This document shows positions 1 to 6,293 of a stretch of DNA of 8,046 nt, in pieces; the stretch's first letter is position 1, and each line of letters starts with the position of its first letter. The stretch covers positions 1 to 8,046 of the forward strand of contig DASUBV010000194.1 of NCBI GenBank assembly GCA_035763085.1, in the 5' to 3' direction. The notes under the pieces were generated by a model, which saw only the letters and a list, made by a program, of their open reading frames with translations, made no database searches and had not been told where the DNA came from. Both the position numbers and the translations under genes were made by a program. Origin of the DNA: DASUBV01 sp035763085. GTDB lineage: Bacteria; Actinomycetota; Actinomycetes; Streptosporangiales; Streptosporangiaceae.

Positions 1-659
1 TCATAGGGCGTGCTGCGCAGCGTGACCTGCTCGCCGAGCAGCGCCCACGGGGCGCCGGGCTGGCCATAGGCCATGCCGACGCTGCCCGGGTTGAGCACGC
101 GGTGCCCGGCGGCCAGCCGGTCGAACTGCATGTGCGTGTGCCCGCACACCACGGTGGGCGCCGTGACGCCGGCCAGCACCGCGGCCCACCGCCGCGCCGG
201 GCTGTCGACCAGCACCATCTCATCGTCGCGGCGCGGCGAGGCATGGCAGAACAGCACGGCGCCGAGGCCCGTCACGTCGAGGGTGACGGTCAGCGGCAGC
301 CCGTCGAGCAGGTTCCGGTGGGTGCTGCTGATCAGCGCTGCGCTGGCGGCCGCCGCGGGACCGTTCGGTCCGGGTACCTGGCCGCCGTCGAAGGCGGTCA
401 CCAGCTCGCGCTCGCAGTTGCCGTGCACCCAGACGGCCCGGTCACCGAGGTCGGCCAGCCGGTCCAGGGTGCCGCCGGGCAGCGGCCCGAGCGCGATGTC
501 GCCGAGCAGCACGACGGCGTCGGCGGCAGCCACGTCCGGCTCGGCGAGCACGGCCTCCAGGGCGGGCAGGTTGCCGTGGATATCGGCGAGCACGGCCACG
601 GTCTGGCAGCGCCGGACCGGGCCGGCCTCGTTCGCCGGGGCTGCCCTGTTCTCGGTCAT
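1..659 (-). CDS. Calcineurin-like metallophosphoesterase (YfcE/MJ0936-type), 3' end cut by the window
   Basis: Probable soluble dimetal phosphoesterase of the calcineurin-like superfamily; the substrate cannot be told. 219 residues are readable from ATG at 659 and the frame is still open at base 1, so the C-terminus is missing. In order, the metal-site motifs are DIHGN (D26, H28), LLGDIALGP (D54), HGNCE (N81), CHASP (H139), GHTHMQF (H174, H176) and then NPGSVG (190-195). These match the five metallophosphoesterase blocks and the NPGS(V/I)G end typical of YfcE-like proteins, which are usually about 160-250 residues, so only a short tail should be missing. The start lies 40 nt after the stop of the SDR gene, which suggests co-transcription. 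Upstream there is only a GAGG placed too close to the ATG, so the ribosome site is weak. The superfamily call is secure; the biological role is unknown. Confidence 0.9.
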   Translation of the reverse strand, partial: MTENRAAPANEAGPVRRCQTVAVLADIHGNLPALEAVLAEPDVAAADAVVLLGDIALGPLPGGTLDRLADLGDRAVWVHGNCERELVTAFDGGQVPGPNGPAAAASAALISSTHRNLLDGLPLTVTLDVTGLGAVLFCHASPRRDDEMVLVDSPARRWAAVLAGVTAPTVVCGHTHMQFDRLAAGHRVLNPGSVGMAYGQPGAPWALLGEQVTLRSTPY

Positions 660-699
660 GGCCTCATTCTCGGCCGCCGGCGCCCGGCGCAGTTGCTGG

Positions 700-1440
700 T
701 CAGCGTTCGCCCTGCACGAACTCGGCCCAGGTCTGGCGGCCGTCGGCATGGTCGGGACAGGTATTGAGGCCCTCGGCGAATGCCCGGTAGGCGTGGACGG
801 GCAGCCGCACGTTGAGCACCTTGCGGGGCCGGCCGTGCTGGGCCCGCCAGGCCGCGGCCAGCTGCCACCCGGTCAGCACCTCAGGCCCGCCGAAGTCCGG
901 AGCCCGGCCCAGCGGCGGCCCGTCCAGCAGGTCGGCGGCCCGCTCGGCTACCTCGGCCGCGGCGACGCTCTGGAAGACCAGGTCCAGCGGCAGCGGCGTG
1001 ATGGGCCAGCCGCCCACGGCCTGCAGGATCATGGCGATCAGCTCGTGGAACTGGGTGGCCCGCAGCGTGGTCGACGGCACCGGGCTGCCGGCGATGAGCT
1101 CCTCGCAGCCGAGCTTGGCCTTGTAGTAGCTGAACGGGATCGCATCGACACCGACAATCGAGACATACAGCAGGTGGCGGCAGCCGCTCGCCGCGGCGAG
1201 CAGGTTGCGGGTCTGCCGCGGATCGGAGCGGCCCAGCCGGCGGTCGGTGGCCGCGTGCACGACAAGCTCGGCGCCCGCCGCGGCCTCCGCCAGGCCCTCG
1301 CCGCTGGCCAGGTCGCCGGTGTGCGTCCCGGCCCCGGGGCGCCGGGACAGTACCCGGACCTCATGTCCCCGGCTGGCCAGGACCGGCACCAGCGCCCGCC
1401 CGAAGGTACCCGTCCCGCCGGTCACCAAGACGATGCTCAT
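700..1440 (-). CDS. NmrA-like atypical short-chain dehydrogenase (NAD(P)-binding protein)
   Basis: A 246-residue cytoplasmic Rossmann-fold protein of the atypical/extended SDR class (NmrA/NAD(P)H-binding group). The first strand and glycine loop VLVTGGTGTFG (residues 4-14) give the TGxxGxxG dinucleotide-binding motif. LSRRPG (31-36) fits the position that often discriminates NADP. YVSIVGVDA (92-100) and SYYKAK (104-109, a YxxxK pair at Y105/K109) match the central SDR strand and active-site helix. The frame is open further upstream to 1596, but those 52 codons encode Arg/Pro-rich sequence with no domain, and the Rossmann strand begins right at ATG 1440; GGGAG precedes this ATG at short spacing. 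It is followed by the phosphoesterase gene and is divergent from the 1643 gene. Many relatives have no known substrate; oxidoreductase or redox-sensing function cannot be separated here. Confidence 0.88.
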   Translation of the reverse strand: MSIVLVTGGTGTFGRALVPVLASRGHEVRVLSRRPGAGTHTGDLASGEGLAEAAAGAELVVHAATDRRLGRSDPRQTRNLLAAASGCRHLLYVSIVGVDAIPFSYYKAKLGCEELIAGSPVPSTTLRATQFHELIAMILQAVGGWPITPLPLDLVFQSVAAAEVAERAADLLDGPPLGRAPDFGGPEVLTGWQLAAAWRAQHGRPRKVLNVRLPVHAYRAFAEGLNTCPDHADGRQTWAEFVQGER

Positions 1441-1642
1441 GGCTCCCGTCTTATCAGGCCGCCGCGCCGGGCGGGCTGCGGGATGCCGGAATGCCGCCGC
1501 CGGGGGCGCGGCGGGGACTCTGGAGCGCCTCCGGCCGGGGGAGCGACCGGAATTCTCCGGTGCCGCGGATAGGCAGTAAGAGGGGCGTAAGGTCATCAGC
1601 TATGCGAATCCCGGTCATGAGCCGTGAACGGCGCGAACCGCG
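1441..1642. promoter_or_regulatory. Divergent intergenic region
   Basis: This 202-bp gap separates the minus-strand SDR gene from the plus-strand gene at 1643 and must hold start signals for both. On the minus strand a weak -10-like GATAAG (1450-1455) lies so close to ATG 1440 that transcription from it would be nearly leaderless. On the plus strand TAAGGT (about 1588-1593) fits the TAnnnT minimum of an actinobacterial -10, but I see no convincing -35. The short inverted repeat at 1546-1561 lies between these candidates. There is also a direct repeat of ATGCCG at 1483 and 1491. None of the promoter assignments is strong. Confidence 0.4.
1546..1561. repeat. Inverted repeat, operator-like (6-4-6)
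   Basis: The arms ACCGGA (1546-1551) and TCCGGT (1556-1561) are perfect inverted repeats around the 4-nt centre ATTC. The AT-containing centre stands out in very GC-rich surroundings, and the site sits in the gap between two divergent genes, which is a normal place for a dimeric repressor site. It is short enough to arise by chance at this GC content, so the regulatory reading is only a suggestion. Confidence 0.3.
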
Positions 1643-2347
1643 ATGAGCGCCAGCAGCTTCATCGCGTCACTGGTGAGCTCGCTGGCCTGGCCGGCGGTGA
1701 TCATCGCCATCCTGGTCATCTTCCGCAGGCAGTTCGGCACGATGCTGGAGCGGCTGGCCCGGGTCCGTATGGGTGCGGCCGCCCCCGAGGGCGACCTGGA
1801 CTGGAATCAGGCCGAGTCGATGATCCGGCAGAGCCTGGCCACGACCCGTGCGGGCGTGCCGGCCGGGGCCGGTGCCCCGGCTGGGGGTGGCTCATCCGGG
1901 GCGGGCACGCTAGCCGGGGCTGGTGCCTCGGCTGGCGGGAGCGCGGCACCCGGAGCCGGGGCGTCGGCCGGGGCTGGTGCCGGAGCCAGCGCGGCAGGCA
2001 GCGGCGGGACCGGGGCCGGCGGGGTGGCCCGGTCGCCGCGGGCACTGGTCGAGGACCGGTGGCGGGCGCTGGCCGACGAGCTGCGCGGCGTGGTCCGGCC
2101 GTCCGGCTCGGCCAGCGAGGAGCAGCTGGCGGGCGCGGACTTTGACCAGCTCATGGAGTCGGCACTGCGCGCCGGGCTGCTGGATGCCGCGACAGTCCGG
2201 TCCCTGGACGGGCTGCGGCACCTGCGCAGCCTGGCCCGGAGCAGCCCCGGACTCACCCCGCGCCAGGCTCAGGAGTTCGCGGTCATGGCCGACGCGGTCA
2301 GCTACAGCATGCGGCGCGGCGGCGGCTCGGTCTGGCCCCTCGCCTGA
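1643..2347 (+). CDS. N-terminally membrane-anchored hypothetical protein with Ala/Gly-rich linker
   Basis: A 234-residue protein of unknown function. Residues about 10-28 (through SLAWPAVIIAILVIF) form one hydrophobic segment, followed at once by RRQFGTMLERLARVRMG, a basic amphipathic stretch, so the body is probably cytoplasmic. Residues 70-130 are almost only Ala, Gly, Ser and Pro and look like a flexible linker. The C-terminal part (131-234) is predicted helical and contains SLDGLRHLRSLA (187-198) and TPRQAQEFAVMADAVSYSMR (205-224). The plan of anchor, 'LERL.RVR', and C-terminal 'GLR.LR.LA...T..QA.EF..M.DA' resembles uncharacterised anchored proteins common in bacteria. ATG 1643 is the only reasonable start, because an in-frame TGA lies at 1625-1627. 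The ribosome site is poor. The gene converges on the 2596-2952 gene. Confidence 0.8.
   Translation: MSASSFIASLVSSLAWPAVIIAILVIFRRQFGTMLERLARVRMGAAAPEGDLDWNQAESMIRQSLATTRAGVPAGAGAPAGGGSSGAGTLAGAGASAGGSAAPGAGASAGAGAGASAAGSGGTGAGGVARSPRALVEDRWRALADELRGVVRPSGSASEEQLAGADFDQLMESALRAGLLDAATVRSLDGLRHLRSLARSSPGLTPRQAQEFAVMADAVSYSMRRGGGSVWPLA
1862..1981 (+). repeat. In-frame degenerate repeats encoding the Ala/Gly linker
   Basis: A 15-base core, GCCGGGG(C/T)C-type followed by GGTGCC, begins at 1862, 1913 and 1967. The spacings are 51 and 54 bp, both multiples of three, so copy changes keep the frame. Each copy encodes AGAGA (residues 74-78, 91-95, 109-113). Such a stretch is prone to slippage and unequal recombination, so linker length probably differs among related strains; this last point is inference. 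Confidence 0.6.
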
Positions 2348-2356
2348 CCCGCGAGC

Positions 2357-2382
2357 CCTCCCGGGCCCGCCTGAGCGGGAGG
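2357..2382 (+). terminator. Candidate hairpin terminator after the anchored-protein gene
   Basis: CCTCCCG (2357-2363) and CGGGAGG (2376-2382) form a perfect 7-bp stem with a 12-nt loop, beginning 10 nt after the stop of the 1643-2347 gene. There is no T tract, so it is not a classical intrinsic terminator. Hairpins without U tracts are often proposed as terminators in high-GC actinobacteria. It lies between convergent genes and could serve either strand. Confidence 0.35.
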
Positions 2383-2429
2383 ATGCCCGCACCCGCGAGC
2401 TTGACGCGCCGCAGCGACGCGACACGCTC

Positions 2430-2608
2430 CCGGCTCATGGGCGCGGGGCTGGCCAGCTGGCGGCCGGGCGGACAAGGCGGCGGAGGCGGCTGAGGTGGCC
2501 GGGGTGACAAGGCGGCGGGCTGGCCAGCTGGTGACCGGGGTGACGAGGCGCCGGGGCTGACCGGGGCGGCGAGGGCTGACGAGGCGGCGGGCTGGCTAGC
2601 TGGCGGCG
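2430..2608. repeat. 36-bp degenerate tandem repeat with a 71-72-bp higher-order period
   Basis: The 17-base core GGGGTGACRAGGCGGCG or close variants starts at 2466, 2501, 2537 and 2573, giving periods of 35, 36 and 36 bp. A second marker, GGCTGGCCAGCTGG, starts at 2447, 2518 and 2590 (the last with CTAGC instead of CCAGC), giving 71 and 72 bp. The array is therefore a 36-bp unit organised in alternating pairs, with the last copy running into the 3' end of the minus-strand gene at 2596. Units abut directly with no unique spacers. The period is 12 codons; in the frame of the minus-strand gene three units read as 12-residue repeats with the core RRLV(S/T)P. The rest of the 2348-2595 gap holds only the hairpin at 2357 and no other recognisable element. 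Confidence 0.75.
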
Positions 2609-2952
2609 GCGGGGGCTGAGGAGCCGGCGGGCGGGGCCGAGGGCGGCGGGGAGATCCCGGCGATCTTGCACTGCCTGACGGTCAGCCGGGCGGCGGCGCC
2701 GCGGCCGGCGTAGGCATCACGGCACATCTGCCGGGCCTTGTCCCCGCAGCCGTGTACCAGGGACCCGCCCATGGAGCTGGGCAGGTTCACGGTGACGCAG
2801 CCATGGCCGGAGGCGCCGTAGCTGCCGGGCCGGACGGCCGCCCAGATCCCCACCCCGGCGAACACGGCCAGCAGGATCAGGCCGATGACCAGCAGCACGC
2901 GCTTGTCGCGTCGGGTGGTCGGCTGCGGCTCGGGCATCCTCGCGAACGGCAT
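2596..2952 (-). CDS. Small single-pass membrane protein with four-cysteine extracytoplasmic domain
   Basis: A 118-residue protein of unknown function. A short basic N-terminus (PTTRRDKR, 11-18) is followed by a hydrophobic segment at about 19-40 (VLLVIGLILLAVFAGVGIWA), then an outside domain with four cysteines at 52, 69, 77 and 95 (GCVTV, HGCGDKA, MCRDA, RQCKI), which fits two disulfides. The tail 101-118 is Pro/Ala/Ser-rich. The positive-inside rule supports N-in, C-out. ATG 2952 is favoured because a TATACT -10 element lies just upstream; ATG 2937 is an alternative. The terminal TAG (2596-2598) lies inside the tandem repeat, at a position that reads TGG in the neighbouring copy. The gene lies 212 bp after the transporter gene and has its own promoter, so it is probably a separate unit. 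I do not recognise a named family. Confidence 0.78.
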   Translation of the reverse strand: MPFARMPEPQPTTRRDKRVLLVIGLILLAVFAGVGIWAAVRPGSYGASGHGCVTVNLPSSMGGSLVHGCGDKARQMCRDAYAGRGAAARLTVRQCKIAGISPPPSAPPAGSSAPAAAS

Positions 2953-2954
2953 GT

Positions 2955-2990
2955 TCCCCGGAGTATATGCAGGTCCGCCGCGCGCAACGC
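2955..2990 (-). promoter_or_regulatory. Near-leaderless promoter of the small membrane protein gene
   Basis: On the minus strand TATACT (complement of 2962-2967) is a five-of-six match to the TATAAT -10 box and is one of the few AT-rich spots in the region. It is preceded by TGCA, close to an extended -10. Transcription would be expected to start about 7 nt downstream, near 2955, only a few bases before ATG 2952, so the mRNA would be leaderless or almost so. No good -35 is seen at 17 bp; GCGTTG (2985-2990) is the best candidate and is weak. Confidence 0.5.
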
Positions 2991-3016
2991 TGGGCGCGGC
3001 GGGCCCGCCGTGCGTC

Positions 3017-3032
3017 CGGCCGGGCCCGGCCG
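3017..3032. repeat. 16-bp perfect palindrome
   Basis: CGGCCGGGCCCGGCCG is a perfect palindrome without a spacer, about 60-70 bp upstream of the proposed start site of the small membrane protein gene. It could be a protein-binding site, but it contains only G and C, and such palindromes arise easily at this base composition. Confidence 0.25.
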
Positions 3033-3065
3033 ACCGGCCAGGCGCGGCCGTCTCTCTCGATGCCA

Positions 3066-3097
3066 GCAGCGCCGCCCGGACCGGACGGCTGTGCTGC
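3066..3097. other. Imperfect hairpin between the transporter and small membrane protein genes
   Basis: GCAGCGCCG (3066-3074) can pair with CGGC (3086-3089) plus GCTGC (3093-3097), with a 3-nt bulge (TGT) and an 11-nt loop. It lies about 70-100 nt downstream of the transporter stop on the minus strand. It might end or slow the long minus-strand transcript, but there is no T tract and the pairing is not exceptional for this GC content. Confidence 0.2.
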
Positions 3098-3164
3098 CTG
3101 CTGCCCTGAACACGCGCCGCGGCGGTGCTGGGTTCGGGTCAGCCCGGCCGGACCGGTCACCAGG

Positions 3165-4541
3165 TCAGCCGCCGGTGAAGGTGAGCACGAGCAGGAAGGC
3201 GTTCAGCACGATGATCAGGCCGGCGATGCCCGACGCTGCCATCGTTGTCAGCCGCCGGTTCACCAGCCCGCCCATGATGTCGGCCCGCCGGGTCAGCATG
3301 ACCAGCGGTACCAGCGCGAACGGGATCCCGAACGACAGCACCACCTGGGAGATGACCAGGCTCGCGGTCGCGGGCAGGCCCGCCGCCAGCACGACCAGGG
3401 CCGGCAGCATGGTGATCGCGCGGCGCAGGAACACCGGGATCCGCCAGCCCACGAAGCCCTGCATGACCACCTGCCCGGCGTAGGTGCCCACGCTGGAGGA
3501 CGACAGCCCGGAGGCCAGCAGGGCGATGGCGAACGCCAGCGCCGCGCCGCCGCCCACCATCTGCCCCAGCTCGGTGTGAGCCGCCTGCAGCGAGGCCGCC
3601 GCGCGCGGCGCGTCCGGGCGGCTGAACAGCGAGGCGGCCACGCACAGCATCGACAGGTTGATCAGGCCCGCCGCGCCCAGCGCGATCAGCACGTCGACCC
3701 GCTGGAAGCGGAGCAGCTGGCGGCGCTCGTCCCCGTCGCTGCACGAGACCCGGGACTTGGTCAGCGCGGAGTGCAGGTATACCACGTGCGGCATCACGGT
3801 GGCGCCGATGATGCCCGCGGTCAGCAGCAGCGCCTCGCCTCCGCCGCCGCCCAGGGTCGGCAGCAGCCCGGCGGCCACCCCGGACGCGCTCACCCCGCCC
3901 GCGACCAGGTCATAGGCGAAGCCGAGCAGGACCAGGCCGAGCAGCGCCGCGATGGCCAGCTCGAACCGGCGGTAGCCGCGCTGCTCCATGGCCAGGATGC
4001 CGAACGCCACCACGGCCGTGATCGCGCCGGCGGCGGGCAGCGGGACGCCGAACAGCAGGTTCAGCCCGATCGCCGCCCCGACGAACTCGGCCAGGTCGGT
4101 GGCCATCGCGACCAGCTCGGCCTGCGCCCACAGCCCGTAGGAGACAGGCCGGGGCAGGTGAGCGCGGCACAGCTGCGGCAGGTCGCGGCCGGTGGCCACG
4201 CCGACCTTGGCCGACAGGTACTGCACCAGCATGGCCATCAGGTTGGCCGCCACGATCACCCAGGCCAGGCTGTAGCCGAACTTGGCGCCCGCGGTGAAGT
4301 TGGTGGCGAAGTTGCCCGGGTCGACATAGGCCACGGCCGCCACGAAGGCCGGGCCGAGTAGCGCGACGGTGCCGCGCAGCCGGCCGCGGGAGCGCAGTGC
4401 CGTAAGCGCTCCCGCGACCGCCGCGGAGTCAGGGCCTGCCGCGTCCGGGCGGGCGGTGGTACCCGCGCCCGGCCCGGTCTGTGCTGACGAGTCCTGCGGG
4501 CCCGGGTCGCCGGGCGGCCTGATCAGTGGATCGACCGCCAT
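3165..4541 (-). CDS. mntH: NRAMP-family proton-coupled Mn2+/Fe2+ transporter
   Basis: A 458-residue inner-membrane transporter that should import divalent manganese or iron with protons. TM1 carries the metal-binding DPGNFATN (D74-N77), and TM6 carries GATVMPHVVYLHSAL with M250-P251-H252, the methionine that favours transition metals over calcium. Other family blocks are AKVGVATGRDLPQLCR (111-126), DLAEFVGAAIGLNLLFG (149-165), GLSSSSVGTYAGQVVMQGF (345-363) and SQVVLSFGIPFALVPL (398-413). About 11 hydrophobic segments follow a 55-residue Pro/Ala-rich hydrophilic N-tail, longer than usual. I chose ATG 4541 over TTG 4547. The ATG comes 9 nt after the GroEL TAG, in the same frame, with little ribosome-site sequence, so translation is probably coupled. 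Position in this operon suggests metal supply for a metalloenzyme. Whether Mn or Fe is carried cannot be read from sequence. Confidence 0.94.
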   Translation of the reverse strand: MAVDPLIRPPGDPGPQDSSAQTGPGAGTTARPDAAGPDSAAVAGALTALRSRGRLRGTVALLGPAFVAAVAYVDPGNFATNFTAGAKFGYSLAWVIVAANLMAMLVQYLSAKVGVATGRDLPQLCRAHLPRPVSYGLWAQAELVAMATDLAEFVGAAIGLNLLFGVPLPAAGAITAVVAFGILAMEQRGYRRFELAIAALLGLVLLGFAYDLVAGGVSASGVAAGLLPTLGGGGGEALLLTAGIIGATVMPHVVYLHSALTKSRVSCSDGDERRQLLRFQRVDVLIALGAAGLINLSMLCVAASLFSRPDAPRAAASLQAAHTELGQMVGGGAALAFAIALLASGLSSSSVGTYAGQVVMQGFVGWRIPVFLRRAITMLPALVVLAAGLPATASLVISQVVLSFGIPFALVPLVMLTRRADIMGGLVNRRLTTMAASGIAGLIIVLNAFLLVLTFTGG

Positions 4542-4550
4542 CGGCAAGCC

Positions 4551-6242
4551 CTACGCGACCGAGGGGCCGAGGCCGAGGGACTGCGGCGTGCTGGCGTCCG
4601 GAGATGGCTGGTGCAGTCCTTCATCCAGCTGACCGAACTCGGTCATCAGCGCCGGGCTGCCGCCCCACGGGGTCTGCTCCTCGGCCACCAGCGTGTCGGT
4701 GGTCAGCAGCAGCCCGGCCACCGAGGCGCCGTTCTGCAGCGCCGACCGGGCGACCCGCAGCGGGTCGATGATGCCCATCTCCACCATGTTCCCGTACCTA
4801 CCCGCCAGTGCGTCGAACCCTTCATCCTGGCCGAGCCTGCTGACCTGGGACACCACCTCCTCGCCGGAATACCCGGCGTTGCTGGCGATCAGGAAGGCCG
4901 GCGCGGTCAGTACCTTGCGGACGATCTCCACCCCGGTGGCGTAGTCGTCCTTGACCTGCAGGTCATCCAGGGCCCGGTCGGCGTGCAGCAGGGCGGCGCC
5001 GCCGCCGGCCACGATGCCCTCGGCCATCGCCGCCCGGGTCGCGGCCAGCGCGTCCTCGACCCGGTGCTGGAGTTCCTTGAGCTCGGCCGGGGTGGGCGCG
5101 CCCACCCGCACCACGGCGACCTTGCCTGACAGCGCGCCGATCCGCTCGCTGAGCACGTCCTCGTCCACGCCGAACTGGGCCCGCTCGAGCTCCGCGCGCA
5201 GCTGGCCGAGGCGGAACTCCACGGCGTCGGCCGGGCCGCTGCCGCCAATGATGGCCGTCTTGTCGGCGTTGGCCCGGACCTGGGCCGCCCGGCCCAGCTG
5301 GTCCAGGGTCATCGTCTCCAGGGTGAACCCGGCCTGCCGGGAGTAGACCTCGCCGCCGGTGATGGCCGCGATGTCCTCCAGCTTGTGCAGCCGCCTGTCG
5401 CCGAAGCCGGGCGCCCGCACGGCCAGGCACTGGAACACCTTGTTGACGTGGTTGTGCACGAGCATGCTCAGCGCGGTGCCCTCGACGGTCTCGGCGATGA
5501 TCACCAGCGGCCGCGGCGCCCGCATCACCTTGTCCAGGATCGGCATCAGCTGCTGCACCTTGGTGATCTTCTCGCTGCACAGCAGGATGTAGGGATCCTC
5601 GACCACCGATTCCAGGCTGGCCGGGTTGGTGACCAGGTATGGCGACAGGTAGCCGTTGTCGAACTCGAAGCCCTCCACGAAGTCGACGCTCATGCCGTAC
5701 CGCGGCGACTCCTCGACGGTGACGATGCCACCGTCGCCGACGGTGTGCAGGGCCCTGGCGATGACCGTGCCGACCGTCTCGTCGTCGTTGGCCGAGATGG
5801 CCGCCACCCGGGCGTAGTCCTCCTCGGTCTGCACCGGGTGGGCCGCTCCCTGCAGGTGCTCCACCAGGCGCCCGACAGCCAGGTCAATCCCGCGCTTGAC
5901 CAGCACCGGGTTGGCTCCGCCGCTGATCGCGGCCATGCCCTCGCGGACCACCGCCTGGGCGATCACGGTCGCGGTGGTGGTGCCGTCGCCGACGATGTCG
6001 TTGGTCTTGATCGCCGCTTCCTTGACCAGCTGGGCGCCCATGTTCTCGAACTGGTCCTTCAGGTGGATCTCGCGGGCGATCGTCACGCCGTCGTTGGTCA
6101 CGACGGGCGATCCGGTGATCTTCTCCAGGATGGCGTTGCGGCCCTTGGGCCCCAGCGTTGGCTTGACCGCCTCGGCCAGCTGGTCTACCCCGGACAGCAG
6201 CCGGGAGCGCGCGTCCGCGCCGTAGCGCAGTTCCTTTGACAT
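4551..6242 (-). CDS. groEL: Divergent GroEL paralog (Hsp60), probable PrmG/MimG-type dedicated chaperonin
   Basis: A 563-residue group I chaperonin subunit. ATP-site motifs are intact: TLGPKGRN (29-36), NDGVTI (50-55), GDGTTTATV (85-93), the catalytic Asp equivalent to E. coli D398 at D397 (RVEDALAATR), GIVAGGGAAL (409-418) and GNMVEMGIIDP (484-494). It lacks the Gly-Met-rich C-terminal repeats and instead ends in a Pro/Ser-rich tail. In the apical substrate/GroES face, E. coli V264 corresponds to H263, F204 to L203 and L234 to M233. No groES precedes it; an alcohol dehydrogenase does, 51 nt upstream. Start ATG 6242 has a strong GGAGGAG at 6245-6251. GroEL-like proteins in this setting (MimG of mycobacteria) are needed for functional binuclear-iron monooxygenase. 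I infer the same role here, rather than general protein folding. Confidence 0.95.
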   Translation of the reverse strand: MSKELRYGADARSRLLSGVDQLAEAVKPTLGPKGRNAILEKITGSPVVTNDGVTIAREIHLKDQFENMGAQLVKEAAIKTNDIVGDGTTTATVIAQAVVREGMAAISGGANPVLVKRGIDLAVGRLVEHLQGAAHPVQTEEDYARVAAISANDDETVGTVIARALHTVGDGGIVTVEESPRYGMSVDFVEGFEFDNGYLSPYLVTNPASLESVVEDPYILLCSEKITKVQQLMPILDKVMRAPRPLVIIAETVEGTALSMLVHNHVNKVFQCLAVRAPGFGDRRLHKLEDIAAITGGEVYSRQAGFTLETMTLDQLGRAAQVRANADKTAIIGGSGPADAVEFRLGQLRAELERAQFGVDEDVLSERIGALSGKVAVVRVGAPTPAELKELQHRVEDALAATRAAMAEGIVAGGGAALLHADRALDDLQVKDDYATGVEIVRKVLTAPAFLIASNAGYSGEEVVSQVSRLGQDEGFDALAGRYGNMVEMGIIDPLRVARSALQNGASVAGLLLTTDTLVAEEQTPWGGSPALMTEFGQLDEGLHQPSPDASTPQSLGLGPSVA

Positions 6243-6293
6243 GGCTCCTCCATCAGGTCGTCAGTCGGCGGTCATCACGTCAGGTGCTGCGCG

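Noticed and set aside
1..189. Minus-strand frame with a TGA at the left edge
   Set aside because: It is in a different frame from the phosphoesterase motifs and is Arg/Ala/His-rich; the real gene's frame runs through base 1 without a stop.
73..1572. 499-codon open frame on the plus strand
   Set aside because: It lies antisense to the phosphoesterase and SDR genes, which have complete motif sets; its product is low-complexity Arg/Pro/Ser-rich sequence, a GC-bias shadow.
1441..1596. N-terminal extension of the SDR gene up to 1596
   Set aside because: The 52 extra residues are Arg/Pro-rich, and the Rossmann strand starts exactly at ATG 1440.
1624..2145. 173-codon plus-strand frame beginning at 1624
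   Set aside because: It overlaps the 1643-2347 gene in another frame and is Gly/Arg-rich, without the membrane anchor or helical domain.
2430..2608. CRISPR array
   Set aside because: The 36-bp period is CRISPR-like in size, but units abut directly, are degenerate and have no spacers; no cas genes are present.
2967..4361. 464-codon open frame on the plus strand
   Set aside because: It is antisense to the NRAMP gene; the product is Gln/Arg/His/Gly-rich with no domain.
4542..4547. TTG 4547 as the NRAMP start
   Set aside because: ATG lies only two codons later and there is no ribosome site favouring TTG.
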